A stretch of 40,683 nucleotides of DNA from Candidatus Levyibacteriota bacterium (GCA_017991775.1 JAGOPV010000007.1:1-40683), one strand, 5' to 3'; positions 6,882 to 14,932 are shown, counted from the stretch's first letter. Notes: generated by a model not told the origin, from the sequence alone. A program made the numbers and translations.

Positions 6882-7994
6882 TTATTTTATTTTGATTTCG
6901 TTCTTGGCGAGGAATGCTGCCAGTAGGGTAGTGATTGGGACTGCTAAGACAAGTCCAATACTGCCAGCTATAGTTCTGACGATTTCCTCAGCTAATAGTT
7001 CACTGTTAAAGATGACCCACCAGGGATACTGCTGGCTTTGCAGACTCATGACGATGAAGATAAAGATGGCTATTCCTGCACCTGCATATGCTAGAACAAG
7101 TGTATTCACGAGGGAGGCGATATGCTCTCTTCCTACGATCATCCCGCGTCTGTAGAGCTCCTTCATAGAATAGGACGGATTGGCATCTGATAGCTCAGCA
7201 ACAGTTGTAGATTGAGTCGTGGTCGTATCATCAAGTACGCCAAGAGACCCAATGATAATTCCGCCAAGAAGAAGCCCGTGGAGGTTGATGGGAATTTGAG
7301 AGCCAAGCATGAGATTATATGCATCTTCACTTCCAAGTCCAGAAAGTGAACTAAGTTTTACTGCGATGATAGCAATTACGCCGGTTAGAAAAAGACTGAT
7401 GGCTGTTGCTATGACAGCGATAGTTGTTCTTTGGTTATAGCCATGGGCTAAATAGATTGTTGTAATCATAATGATGATAGATCCGATCACGCTAATAGTG
7501 AGCGGATCAGCTCCTTTAAGAATTTGCGGTACGATAAATCCAGCAATGACAATAAGGCTGATAATAAGACCTAAGAGTGACCCAAGACCTTTTTTCCCAG
7601 TCATAAGGATAACAAGAATGAAGAAAAGTGATGCAATAAAAAGAAGAGAAGGAATCCTGTAGATATCAGAGATGGTGTAGGTAGACTTATTGTTGCTGAG
7701 CAGTTTGCTTAGGATGACAGTATCGTTCTTTGAGAGCCGTTGGCTCTCGGTGATAACTCTTACGCCTCCGTATTCAAGAGTTAGAATTTTATTTCTCTCT
7801 GCACCATCTAGGATCTGTACTGTGACTTTTTGATAAGGATTCTTTTTACCACCGATATTCTTTACCTCATTCTTAATAATCGATGTTACTTTCGCCTTCG
7901 AAAATTCTTGAGTGCTTTGCGATTGAGCCAGAGTAGATTGGGGAAAGAGCGCTGCAATAAAAACGAGCAAGAATGTCTTGATGAGGATATTCAC
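6882..7994 (-). CDS. YibE/F family membrane protein
   Basis: A 370-residue protein with an N-terminal signal or anchor (LLVFIAALFPQSTLA), an extracytoplasmic beta-rich domain (about 28-110, with the VQILDGAERNKIL segment) and about seven membrane helices. The motif HGLLLGGIIIGSLGVLDDTTTTQ, followed by ELSDANPSYSMKELYRRGMIVGREHI, is diagnostic of YibE/F proteins. Their role is not established, though transport has been suggested. The start is GTG at 7994: a TATACT box lies 6 nt upstream and the overlapping ATG is out of frame, so the mRNA is probably leaderless. It is divergent from the Fur-ZIP pair across a shared metal-operator-like palindrome, hinting at a link to metal or stress response. 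Confidence 0.88.
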   Translation of the reverse strand: MNILIKTFLLVFIAALFPQSTLAQSQSTQEFSKAKVTSIIKNEVKNIGGKKNPYQKVTVQILDGAERNKILTLEYGGVRVITESQRLSKNDTVILSKLLSNNKSTYTISDIYRIPSLLFIASLFFILVILMTGKKGLGSLLGLIISLIVIAGFIVPQILKGADPLTISVIGSIIIMITTIYLAHGYNQRTTIAVIATAISLFLTGVIAIIAVKLSSLSGLGSEDAYNLMLGSQIPINLHGLLLGGIIIGSLGVLDDTTTTQSTTVAELSDANPSYSMKELYRRGMIVGREHIASLVNTLVLAYAGAGIAIFIFIVMSLQSQQYPWWVIFNSELLAEEIVRTIAGSIGLVLAVPITTLLAAFLAKNEIKIK

Positions 7995-8067
7995 ATGAGA
8001 AGTATAGCACTACCATATGTCGGTTTTAAGTTATCGGTCTATCAGGTGATATAAATTGCCTATTGCA

Positions 8068-8088
8068 ATATGCAACTAAGTTGCATAT
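8068..8088. promoter_or_regulatory. 21-bp operator-like palindrome, probable Fur-family binding site
   Basis: ATATGCAAC and its exact reverse complement flank a TAA centre. Extra half-sites (TTGCA, ATGCAAC, CGCAAATGCA) surround it up to 8115. It lies between the divergent YibE/F and Fur-ZIP genes, close to the YibE/F promoter. TGCAA-type palindromes are typical of Fur-superfamily sites; assignment to the adjacent regulator is inference. Confidence 0.65.
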
Positions 8089-8158
8089 ACTACATGCAAC
8101 TGACTCGCAAATGCAGCAGTTATACGTAACACAATACAAATATATTGATCTTGTAATA

Positions 8159-8185
8159 TTAAGGCCTCGCATTGCGAGGCCTTAA
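8159..8185 (+). repeat. perfect 12-bp inverted repeat just before the Fur gene
   Basis: TTAAGGCCTCGC and its exact complement flank ATT. It ends 14 nt before the Fur ATG. A TAATAT box at about 8154-8159 would put the transcript start inside it. It may be a 5' RNA hairpin, an operator, or a remnant terminator; there is no direct T-run. Confidence 0.6.
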
Positions 8186-8199
8186 GAATAAAATATTTT

Positions 8200-8610
8200 A
8201 TGCAAAACCATACGCAACTCTTGGGGGATTCAAATTTACGCACTACAGGTGCTAGGCTTGCGGTGCTCTCATTTTTTAATGAAACAGCTGGTCCGCTTGG
8301 AGCTGATGAAATTATTGAGCATCTTCTATCAGAGCATGAGAAAGTAGATAAGGCAACGGTCTATCGTATGCTTGAGACTTTCTACCAAAAGGGACTGATA
8401 AAGAGACTAGAGTTTGGGGAAGGTAAATATCGTTATGAGATAGCGGGGGAGGATCATCATCATTTAATCTGTGAGAAGTGTGGGAGTGTTCAGGATTTAT
8501 CAAATTGTAATATCCCAGAACTTGAAAGAGATATAATGAAAAAGAAGAAGTTCAAAGTCGTACGTCATTCTCTTGAATTCTTTGGAATTTGCGCATTATG
8601 CCAACACTAA
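8200..8610 (+). CDS. Fur-family metal-responsive repressor (Zur-like)
   Basis: A 136-residue regulator with the N-terminal winged helix (LRTTGARLAVLSFF, GADEIIEHL, KVDKATVYRMLETFYQKGLI) and C-terminal dimerisation domain of the Fur family. Metal ligands are visible: EDHHHLICEKCG with the His cluster and first CxxC, and ICALCQH with the second CxxC. It would repress target promoters when its metal is bound. The stop overlaps the ZIP transporter gene by 13 nt, so the regulator is translationally coupled to a divalent-metal importer; zinc sensing (Zur) is therefore most likely, but Fur or PerR activity cannot be excluded from sequence. It was probably autoregulated by the palindrome upstream. 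Confidence 0.9.
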   Translation: MQNHTQLLGDSNLRTTGARLAVLSFFNETAGPLGADEIIEHLLSEHEKVDKATVYRMLETFYQKGLIKRLEFGEGKYRYEIAGEDHHHLICEKCGSVQDLSNCNIPELERDIMKKKKFKVVRHSLEFFGICALCQH

Positions 8611-9371
8611 TTTACATTATTATTTTTACAGTTCTCGCTAGTCTTTTATCTCTTGCTGGAGGAGTGCTCCTTCTGACAAGGAAAAAGCTCTCGCACAAAG
8701 TTACCCATGGTCTTGCAGCATTTTCTGCTGGGTCGTTGTTGGGAGTGGCATTTCTCGATCTACTTCCTGAAGCATTTCATCACCTCGAAGAGCTCGGAGT
8801 AGTCGAAGTTGAGCGGACTGTCATGCTCTATGCGCTTGGCGGAGTGCTATTATTTTTCCTCTTAGAAAGATTTATACATTGGTTCCACCACCACCATCGA
8901 GATCATAAGCAAGAGGCTGTAAAACCTATTGTTGCTCTAATTGTTTTTGGAGATGGCGTACATAATTTCATCGATGGAGCAGTTATTGCTGCCACATTTA
9001 TGGTGGACATCAGATTGGGGATGATCACGACCCTTGCGATTATTGCGCACGAACTTCCTCAAGAGATAGGTGATTTTGGACTTCTTTTAAGTCAGGGCGT
9101 ATCCAGGGCGAAAGCTCTCGTATACAACTTATTGAGTCAGCTTACAGCTGTTCTTGGCGGAGTGTTGACATTTTTTATTGGCGCATCTGTTGAAGGTCTT
9201 TTGCCGGTTCTTATTGCGATCACGAGTGGATTCTTTATCTATATTGCCCTTACTGATCTTGTCCCAGATATTCATAGCGAAAATAAGAAAGGCTTTGCTG
9301 TTATGGAAACTGCACTTCTATTTTTGGGAATAACTGTTGTTTCTGTATCAGTTATGCTGCTTGAGCATTAG
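8598..9371 (+). CDS. ZIP-family divalent metal transporter
   Basis: A membrane importer for zinc or related divalent metals. After an N-terminal helix pair (LLSLAGGVLLL, FSAGSLLGVAFLDLLPEAFHHLEEL) comes a His-rich cytoplasmic loop (WFHHHHRDHK), then the ZIP signature helices 4 and 5: GDGVHNFIDG and IIAHELPQEIGDFG, which carry the binuclear metal-site residues. About eight helices fit in 257 residues, the normal size. I chose the ATG at 8598 (MPTLIYII) over a TTG at 8589. It overlaps the Fur gene by 13 nt, giving a regulator-transporter operon. Its 3' end overlaps the convergent CPSC membrane protein by 20 nt. Confidence 0.95.
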   Translation: MPTLIYIIIFTVLASLLSLAGGVLLLTRKKLSHKVTHGLAAFSAGSLLGVAFLDLLPEAFHHLEELGVVEVERTVMLYALGGVLLFFLLERFIHWFHHHHRDHKQEAVKPIVALIVFGDGVHNFIDGAVIAATFMVDIRLGMITTLAIIAHELPQEIGDFGLLLSQGVSRAKALVYNLLSQLTAVLGGVLTFFIGASVEGLLPVLIAITSGFFIYIALTDLVPDIHSENKKGFAVMETALLFLGITVVSVSVMLLEH

Positions 9372-9882
9372 GAAAAATATCGCAGCTTTTGTTGTTATAA
9401 GATCTTAGCGAGAGATAAATACTTATAAGTAGTGCTAATACTACAAATCCCTGCATCCAGATGCTTGAGAATAAGAGCCCCAGAAAGCCTCCGCCCGAGC
9501 CAAAAAGCGCAAAGACTGAGAGGCTGCAGCTAGGACAGCCAACGCTTGCAAGCGAGAGTAGTCCAGTGCCACCCATCGAGAGTTTTGTTTTACCACTGAT
9601 AGCAATTTTTTTACCAACTAGGAAGATAAGCGAGATGTTTAGTCCTATGAGCAGAGCTGTAACTAGGAGTAGGATGATGTGTCCAAGATTGAACATCTGA
9701 AAATAGCCAATAATTAGTTGAGAGAGCACCGAGAACTTGTAGGTGATCGGGAATTTGTGAGTCAGAGTATTGATGACGAGGCTATTATTAAGGACGAATA
9801 CTTGCATGATGAGGTAGGCAGAAGCGACGCCAAGCGTGACAAGCAGTGTTCTCTTCTGTGTGACTGGACTAAAAAAAGACAT
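9352..9882 (-). CDS. membrane protein with conserved-looking CPSC motif
   Basis: A 176-residue protein with four hydrophobic segments, at about 12-32, 60-87, 103-130 and 138-160. The third segment contains GCPSCSLSVFALFG, a CxxC in a membrane helix context, which could be redox-active or bind metal. I do not recognise a named family. It lies 6 nt downstream of a DsbA-like gene on the same strand, so the two are probably co-transcribed. This makes a role in periplasmic thiol oxidation, such as handling electrons for DsbA, a reasonable inference. Two further Cys are absent from the core; one lies near the C-terminus (SCDIF). Confidence 0.75.
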   Translation of the reverse strand: MSFFSPVTQKRTLLVTLGVASAYLIMQVFVLNNSLVINTLTHKFPITYKFSVLSQLIIGYFQMFNLGHIILLLVTALLIGLNISLIFLVGKKIAISGKTKLSMGGTGLLSLASVGCPSCSLSVFALFGSGGGFLGLLFSSIWMQGFVVLALLISIYLSLRSYNNKSCDIFPNAQAA

Positions 9883-9888
9883 AGAGGT

Positions 9889-10680
9889 TTATTTCTTAAG
9901 TTGCTGATCAATGATAGTTTTAAATGACGCGTAGGGAAGTGCTCCTACAACGATCTGTCCGTTAACAAATGAGGTAGGTGTTGAGCTAACACTGATCTTT
10001 GCACCATCTGCCATGTCCTGATCGATTTTACTCGCATATTTCTTGCTACTAAAGCATGAGTTAAATTGCTCTAGATTAAGACCGAGCTGTCCAGCCCAGA
10101 GGCTAATATCTTCAGTAGTAACTGCGATAGTCCCTTCTCCCTTGAGCTCTTGCTCTGCAAAAGCTTTGTCATGGAATTCCCAGAACTTGTTTTGCTCATT
10201 TGCACACTCTGATGCCTCAGCTAGATCTCTGGCTGCTGGATGCATCTCGGGTGGCAGTGGATACTGTCTGAAGGCAAATTTTACGAGGCCAGTGTCAATA
10301 TAATCCTTTTTGATTTGTGGGAGAGTATCTTTCCAGAACTTACGACAGAACAAGCATTGAAAATCGCTGAATTCAACGATAGTTATTTTAGCGCTACTTT
10401 TCCCAAGAACAGGGAGGTGACCATTGCCGACTTTAAAAATGCCTGGGGTGGGGGTAGGTATTTGTCCAAGTGTGCCAGCCGATAAGAGTTCCTCTTTTTG
10501 CTCCCAGTAAGTGACCTTTGCAGTTTGATAGCCCACGAGTCCGCCAAGTAGTAGGAGGATTGCGATAAAAACGAGGGATGACCAGCCTATTTTCGGAAGA
10601 AACTTCGGGAGTTTGATTTGAACATAGTCCTTAGGATCTGTTTCAGGAGATTTTTTGAGGGTAGTCTTGCGTGCTGCCAT
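9889..10680 (-). CDS. membrane-anchored DsbA-like thiol-disulfide oxidoreductase (CLFC)
   Basis: A basic N-terminus, one membrane anchor (residues about 37-57, LVFIAILLLLGGLVGYQTA) and a DsbA/thioredoxin-fold domain outside the cell membrane. The active site is FSDFQCLFCRKF (CxxC), the cis-Pro loop is SSTPTSFVNG, and the inserted helical domain lies between. It would introduce or rearrange disulfides in exported proteins. I chose the ATG at 10680 over a start at 10716: the excellent promoter TTGACA-N17-TAGAAT overlaps that upstream start, and its TAGAAT ends exactly 7 nt before the ATG, giving a leaderless mRNA. It forms a probable operon with the CPSC membrane protein. It is divergent from the gene at 10742. 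Confidence 0.93.
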   Translation of the reverse strand: MAARKTTLKKSPETDPKDYVQIKLPKFLPKIGWSSLVFIAILLLLGGLVGYQTAKVTYWEQKEELLSAGTLGQIPTPTPGIFKVGNGHLPVLGKSSAKITIVEFSDFQCLFCRKFWKDTLPQIKKDYIDTGLVKFAFRQYPLPPEMHPAARDLAEASECANEQNKFWEFHDKAFAEQELKGEGTIAVTTEDISLWAGQLGLNLEQFNSCFSSKKYASKIDQDMADGAKISVSSTPTSFVNGQIVVGALPYASFKTIIDQQLKK

Positions 10681-10687
10681 GTGAATT

Positions 10688-10716
10688 ATTCTAGTGAAGC
10701 ACAGGGGGCATGTCAA
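10688..10716 (-). promoter_or_regulatory. strong promoter of the CLFC DsbA gene (leaderless)
   Basis: Minus strand: TTGACA (10716-10711), a 17-nt spacer, TAGAAT (10693-10688), then 7 nt to the ATG. Confidence 0.8.
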
Positions 10717-10728
10717 CGTTTTCTGTTG

Positions 10729-10734
10729 TATACT
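10729..10734 (+). promoter_or_regulatory. -10 box of the divergent membrane protein gene
   Basis: TATACT, 7 nt before the ATG at 10742. The upstream hexamer is weak. It is the plus-strand half of a compact divergent promoter region. Confidence 0.6.
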
Positions 10735-10741
10735 ATGTTCT

Positions 10742-12358
10742 ATGGATCAACATACTATTGAGCCGGTAGCAACACCTGAAGTCGCCAAAGAAACACCACC
10801 TTCGAGGGAGCTCTCAAAGCTATTCGCGATGGTTACGGACCGCTTCGTACATCCACAAGCTGGTCCAAATCATGAGCACAAGATTACTGTTAACCCCTTT
10901 GTTTCAAAGATGGCATCAGCGTATGAGAAGTTGCGAAATGCAATGGAGTATCGGGAGGAGGAGGTCATTCTACGAGCTACGATTGAGAGAATTTTACGAC
11001 GTAGACTACTGCTGGGTGGTACGGCTAAGTCTACAGCAGAGCCACTGATCCGTGAGTTGATCTGGGCCCGTTATCTTGCTGATAATGAAGTGCCTGAGAG
11101 TGCTGTCGTAAAAATCGAAGAGGTTATAGACGTGTATCTTGCGCTTCGTTTGCGTATTCTTGATAAGCATCAGATGAGAGTAGGCGAGCTCAATGATCTC
11201 ATCTACCACTTAATGTCTGCTGCTATTGAGCACGTCCTTAATCCAAATGAAGAAAAACAGATCATGGCAAATTTCATGTACAAGGTCCTTCTTGATGATG
11301 TCGAGATTATTGAAGAGACCGAGGAGACAAGAAATGCTCAGGTCTATCTTGCAGTTAGGAGAGCCTTTGCGAAAGATGATCACGCCTTTCTTCAGTACCA
11401 CATCTTTTCACTTTATTTTGGTGAACTAACCAAGGCCAACTTAGATCATGTTGTGCAGAATTTCCCATCTGGATTAAAGGAGATAAATAGACAACTCGTA
11501 TATCCTAAGCGAGATAGGATATTCTCATATGTTAAGAAGCGTGCAGCAGCATTCTTTGTTCTTGAAGTACTGATGCGCGAGAATAAAGATGGGTTAAAGG
11601 CGCTCTTGAGCGACGAGAAGAAGGTTGAGGAGAAAGCCCAGGAGATCTGTAATCGTCAGTATCGAAGTATATCTTCAAAGGTGAGAAGAGCAATTGTTCG
11701 AAGCGTCATTTTTATTTTGATGACGAAAGTACTCTTTGCATTTGCCATTGAAGGTACGTATGAAAGGCTCGTATATGGCGGAATCCAGTGGACAACACTC
11801 TTAATTAATACGAGTATACCGCCACTTCTTATGGTCGTGGTGAGTCTATTTATACGTTCTCCTGATCAAAAGAATACCAATAGGATCTATGCATATATTC
11901 AAGCGCTACTTTATGATGAAAGTCCAAGACTTGGCGGAAGACTTCAGATTCATAAGAACGCAGACAAGCCCAACCTAGCATTTAATCTTCTCTGGCTATC
12001 AGCATTTGTGATCTCATTTGGTGCGATCATCTCGCTCCTTTCTGCACTGCATTTTAACATTGTGAGTCAGGCGATCTTTATCTTCTTTGTCACGGTCGTA
12101 TCATTCTTGGCATATAGAATTAGTCTCTCTGCGCACGACTTCTCTGTTGGGGACAAGCAGGATCTCTTGACTCCATTTATAGACTTCCTTTTTGTGCCAG
12201 TTATCAGAGTAGGGAGAAGATTGACACAGAGTATCTCCCAGATCAATTTCTTCCTCTTTCTTTTTGACTTTATCATCGAGACGCCCTTTAAATTAATCTT
12301 TGCTTTTATCGAGCAGTGGTTCAAATTCCTTCACGAAAAGACCGAGGACTTAGGATAA
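10742..12358 (+). CDS. large hypothetical membrane protein
   Basis: A 538-residue protein of no family I recognise. Residues 1-310 are soluble and helical, with charged stretches (LRNAMEYREEEVILRATIERILRRRL; KKVEEKAQEICNRQYRS). The C-terminal part has hydrophobic segments at about 322-340, 353-378, 425-447, 450-471 and 498-525. The ATG at 10742 is chosen because a TATACT box lies 7 nt upstream; an earlier in-frame start would be outside the transcript. It stands between the two arms of the thiol-disulfide cluster, with the DsbB gene starting 21 nt downstream behind its own -10 box. Proteins of this architecture appear to be conserved in Patescibacteria, but that is recollection rather than a search. 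Confidence 0.8.
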   Translation: MDQHTIEPVATPEVAKETPPSRELSKLFAMVTDRFVHPQAGPNHEHKITVNPFVSKMASAYEKLRNAMEYREEEVILRATIERILRRRLLLGGTAKSTAEPLIRELIWARYLADNEVPESAVVKIEEVIDVYLALRLRILDKHQMRVGELNDLIYHLMSAAIEHVLNPNEEKQIMANFMYKVLLDDVEIIEETEETRNAQVYLAVRRAFAKDDHAFLQYHIFSLYFGELTKANLDHVVQNFPSGLKEINRQLVYPKRDRIFSYVKKRAAAFFVLEVLMRENKDGLKALLSDEKKVEEKAQEICNRQYRSISSKVRRAIVRSVIFILMTKVLFAFAIEGTYERLVYGGIQWTTLLINTSIPPLLMVVVSLFIRSPDQKNTNRIYAYIQALLYDESPRLGGRLQIHKNADKPNLAFNLLWLSAFVISFGAIISLLSALHFNIVSQAIFIFFVTVVSFLAYRISLSAHDFSVGDKQDLLTPFIDFLFVPVIRVGRRLTQSISQINFFLFLFDFIIETPFKLIFAFIEQWFKFLHEKTEDLG

Positions 12359-12366
12359 TCGTATGG

Positions 12367-12372
12367 TATACT
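12367..12372 (+). promoter_or_regulatory. -10 box of dsbB (leaderless)
   Basis: TATACT ends 7 nt before the ATG at 12380. The in-frame GTG at 12377 lies too close to the box to be transcribed reliably. Confidence 0.55.
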
Positions 12373-12379
12373 GAATGTG

Positions 12380-12814
12380 ATGAAATTACTTAAAGCCAAT
12401 TCCCATTACCTTGCCTTTCTCATAGCTCTCTCGGCGACGGTAGGGAGCCTTTTCTTTAGTGAAATTCTTCATTATCCTCCCTGTGTTCTCTGTTGGTATC
12501 AAAGAATATGTATGTACCCAATCGTTGGTTTACTCGCTCTTGGCATCTATTTTGGCGAGAAGACAGTTTATAGAGGTGTGCTTTTGCTTAGTAGTATCGG
12601 ACTTTTGATCTCGATTTATCACAATCTTCTGTACTACAAGATTTTGCCAGAGGCTGCAGCTCCATGTCTGCTTGGAGTATCATGCACCACAAAGTTCATT
12701 GAGTGGTTTGGATTTATTACGATCCCATTACTTTCTGGGCTCGCGTTTGCATTCATAATTATCACTATGCTACTCTACAGAAACTTCGTTAGCTCGAAGG
12801 CTAAGAAAAAGTAA
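12380..12814 (+). CDS. dsbB: disulfide bond formation protein DsbB/BdbC
   Basis: A four-helix membrane protein that reoxidises DsbA-type proteins and passes electrons to quinone. The first periplasmic loop carries the CVLC pair in HYPPCVLCWYQRICMYP, the classic DsbB motif. The second loop carries the other pair in AAPCLLGVSCTTKF. At 144 residues it matches the short BdbC-type family. It is followed one base later by a DsbA-like gene, forming an oxidant-pair operon, with thioredoxin and thioredoxin reductase genes next. The mRNA appears leaderless, starting at or near the ATG. Assignment is firm. Confidence 0.95.
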   Translation: MKLLKANSHYLAFLIALSATVGSLFFSEILHYPPCVLCWYQRICMYPIVGLLALGIYFGEKTVYRGVLLLSSIGLLISIYHNLLYYKILPEAAAPCLLGVSCTTKFIEWFGFITIPLLSGLAFAFIIITMLLYRNFVSSKAKKK

Positions 12815-12815
12815 T

Positions 12816-13472
12816 ATGCGAAAAGAAGGAATTATATTAGGACTTATCGGACTCATCACGGTCGTGATTGTTGTGGGCGCTGCGCTTTTACTTAGTCAGC
12901 CTAAAGAGGCGACAGAGCAGGCAGCTACTGTAACTGATACAGCACTTTTGCTTGGACCAGAGAAAGATCGCCAGGCAATTGGCTCATCTTCTGCAAAAGT
13001 TACTATCGTTGAATTTGGCGACTATCAGTGTCCTGCATGTAGACTTGCTCATCCCGTAGTCAAGCAAATCCTCGAAGAATATAAAGATAAAGTTTATTTC
13101 GTGTTTAGAAATTTCCCATTGCCAATGCATCAGAATGCACAGCTAGGAGCGACAGCAGCTCTCGCAGCAGGAGAACAAGGGAAGTTCTGGGAAATGTATG
13201 ATCTCCTCTATGAGAATCAAGAAGAGTGGGGCGAGAGTGCAAAGGCAAAAGATCTTATTAAGGAGTATGCGGCAGATCTGAAGCTTGATACGGCAGCTTT
13301 CTCGCAGGCATTAGATGCGCAGTTTGGTAAAGCAGTTATTCAAAAGGATCAAGATGATGGCTATCAATTGGCAGTTAATTCAACTCCTACCTTCTATATT
13401 AATGGCGACAAAGTCGTCGGAGGCATCGACTACGATACCTTTAAGAAAGAAATAGACAAACGCCTAAAGTAG
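12816..13472 (+). CDS. DsbA-like thiol-disulfide oxidoreductase (CPAC)
   Basis: A 218-residue exported protein with an N-terminal signal-anchor (residues 6-27, IILGLIGLITVVIVVGAALLL). The DsbA-like domain follows, with FGDYQCPACRLAHP as the active site (CPAC) and NSTPTFYINGDKV as the cis-Pro loop. It starts one base after the DsbB stop, so the two are co-translated and DsbB is its likely oxidant. It is paralogous to the CLFC protein at 9889-10680: both share a KVTIVEF/KITIVEF strand before the active site and a related segment around FRNFPLP/FRQYPLP. It would act on exported Cys-containing proteins. Confidence 0.95.
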   Translation: MRKEGIILGLIGLITVVIVVGAALLLSQPKEATEQAATVTDTALLLGPEKDRQAIGSSSAKVTIVEFGDYQCPACRLAHPVVKQILEEYKDKVYFVFRNFPLPMHQNAQLGATAALAAGEQGKFWEMYDLLYENQEEWGESAKAKDLIKEYAADLKLDTAAFSQALDAQFGKAVIQKDQDDGYQLAVNSTPTFYINGDKVVGGIDYDTFKKEIDKRLK

Positions 13473-13492
13473 GTTACTAAGTGGTAAGTATA

Positions 13493-13521
13493 TTGACACA
13501 ACTTTGTTTTTGGTGTTAGAT
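13493..13521 (+). promoter_or_regulatory. promoter of the thioredoxin gene
   Basis: TTGACA (13493-13498), a 17-nt spacer, TTAGAT (13516-13521), then 14 nt to the ATG. Confidence 0.7.
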
Positions 13522-13535
13522 AAGAATTCCAAACT

Positions 13536-13862
13536 ATGGCAGACATCACCCTCACAGACGCAAATTTTGAAGATGAGATCGTAAAATCTACAGTTCCAGC
13601 TCTTGTGGATTTCTGGGCTCCTTGGTGTCCTCCCTGCAAGATAATTGGTCCTATCGTTGAGGAGCTCGCAGTTGAGTATGCAGGCAAGCTCAAGGTAGGA
13701 AAGATGGATGTTGATCAGCATCAAATTGGATCTGAGAAATACGGCGTAATGTCTTTGCCAACCCTTCTCCTTTTTAAGGATGGTAAGCCGGTTGACTCTA
13801 TTATCGGTGCGCAGAGTAAAGAATTAATTAAGCAAAAAATAGAAGCACTAATTAGCGGTTAG
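13536..13862 (+). CDS. trxA: thioredoxin with CPPC active site
   Basis: A 108-residue cytosolic thioredoxin that reduces protein disulfides using electrons from thioredoxin reductase. The fold is complete: ALVDFWAPWCPPCKIIGPIVEELA around the active site, then VGKMDVDQH, and YGVMSLPTLLLFKDGKPV with the cis-Pro. The active site is WCPPC instead of the usual WCGPC. A Pro for Gly in this position alters redox potential in engineered and natural variants, so the protein may be tuned differently. It has its own good promoter with a very short leader. The thioredoxin reductase gene follows after 84 nt. Confidence 0.96.
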   Translation: MADITLTDANFEDEIVKSTVPALVDFWAPWCPPCKIIGPIVEELAVEYAGKLKVGKMDVDQHQIGSEKYGVMSLPTLLLFKDGKPVDSIIGAQSKELIKQKIEALISG

Positions 13863-13946
13863 TTAATAGCGTATAGCGTTTAGTAGAAATATGTTAGTAT
13901 AAGCATGTAACTAGGCGCTATCTGCTAAGGTCTATCCGCTTTTTTT

Positions 13947-14891
13947 ATGGAAAATATATACGATGTCATCATCATTGGCTCTGGCCCATCTGGCCTAACT
14001 GCCGCTACATACACCACTCGCGCTGCTCTTAAGACCCTAGTTTTGGCTGGGGAAAAATGGGGGGGTCAACTTATGTTGACTTCAGTTATTGAAAATTTCC
14101 CTGGTTTTCCAGAGGGGATCGAAGGGCCAGAGTTGATGGCAAACATGCGAAAGCAGGCAGAGCACCATGGAGCTGAAATACTCAATGAAAATGTCACAAA
14201 GATCGAGATGTCTGAAAGGCCATTTAAAGTGAGTACTTCCACAAGGGGTTATGAAGCAAAGTCGATTATCATCGCAACAGGGGCTGATGCCCGTTGGCTG
14301 GGTGTACCAGGTGAGACTGAGAGAATTGGAAGAGGGATGTCTTCATGCGCAACATGTGATGCGATGTTCTTTAAAGGTAAAAACGTCTTTGTTGTAGGTG
14401 GAGGAGACAGTGCGATGGAGGAGGCCCTCGTACTTTCAAAGACTGCAAATAGCGTAACGCTTTTGCACAGAAGAGATGTGTTTCGTGCGAGTGACATTAT
14501 GATCCAGAGAGTCAAAGAGAATTCTAAGATCACCCCACTCTTAAATTCTGAGATTGTGGAGGTTAAGGGGGAGATGCGGGTCCAATCTGTCATGGTCAAG
14601 AATAATCAGACGAGTGAGATAAAAGAGATGAAGGTAGACGGTGTCTTTGTGGCGATTGGGCATATCCCGAATACGACATTTTTGAAGGATATCGAGCTAG
14701 ACGAGGAAAAATATATAAAGGTCAAAGATGGTTTCAGAACAAATATTGACGGCGTCTTCACAGCAGGGGATGTGCATGATAGGCACTACCGTCAGGCTAT
14801 CACAGCTGCAGGCTTTGGATGTGCCGCAGCGCTTGAAGCAGAGCGTTGGCTTGCAACTGATGGTAAAGACCTCAATTTCAAAGCGAATTAA
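13947..14891 (+). CDS. trxB: thioredoxin reductase
   Basis: A 314-residue NADPH-dependent flavoenzyme that reduces thioredoxin. It has the FAD-binding GSGPSGLTAA motif (11-20), the redox-active CATC pair (around 134-137, SSCATCDAMFF), the NADPH-binding VVGGGDSAMEEA motif, and the C-terminal FAD motif TAGDVHD. Length and order match the low-molecular-weight bacterial type. It follows trxA, the natural substrate. The 84-nt gap contains TTAGTATAAG-like promoter elements and ends in a T-rich run right before the ATG, with no Shine-Dalgarno, so it may also have its own promoter. Confidence 0.97.
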   Translation: MENIYDVIIIGSGPSGLTAATYTTRAALKTLVLAGEKWGGQLMLTSVIENFPGFPEGIEGPELMANMRKQAEHHGAEILNENVTKIEMSERPFKVSTSTRGYEAKSIIIATGADARWLGVPGETERIGRGMSSCATCDAMFFKGKNVFVVGGGDSAMEEALVLSKTANSVTLLHRRDVFRASDIMIQRVKENSKITPLLNSEIVEVKGEMRVQSVMVKNNQTSEIKEMKVDGVFVAIGHIPNTTFLKDIELDEEKYIKVKDGFRTNIDGVFTAGDVHDRHYRQAITAAGFGCAAALEAERWLATDGKDLNFKAN

Positions 14892-14897
14892 TTCCTA

Positions 14898-14926
14898 TTG
14901 ACACAAAAATAAATTGAGGATATCGT
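14898..14926 (+). promoter_or_regulatory. promoter of the NHL-repeat gene (leaderless GTG)
   Basis: TTGACA (14898-14903), a 17-nt spacer, TATCGT (14921-14926), then six bases to the GTG start at 14933. Confidence 0.75.
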
Positions 14927-14932
14927 TGAGTT

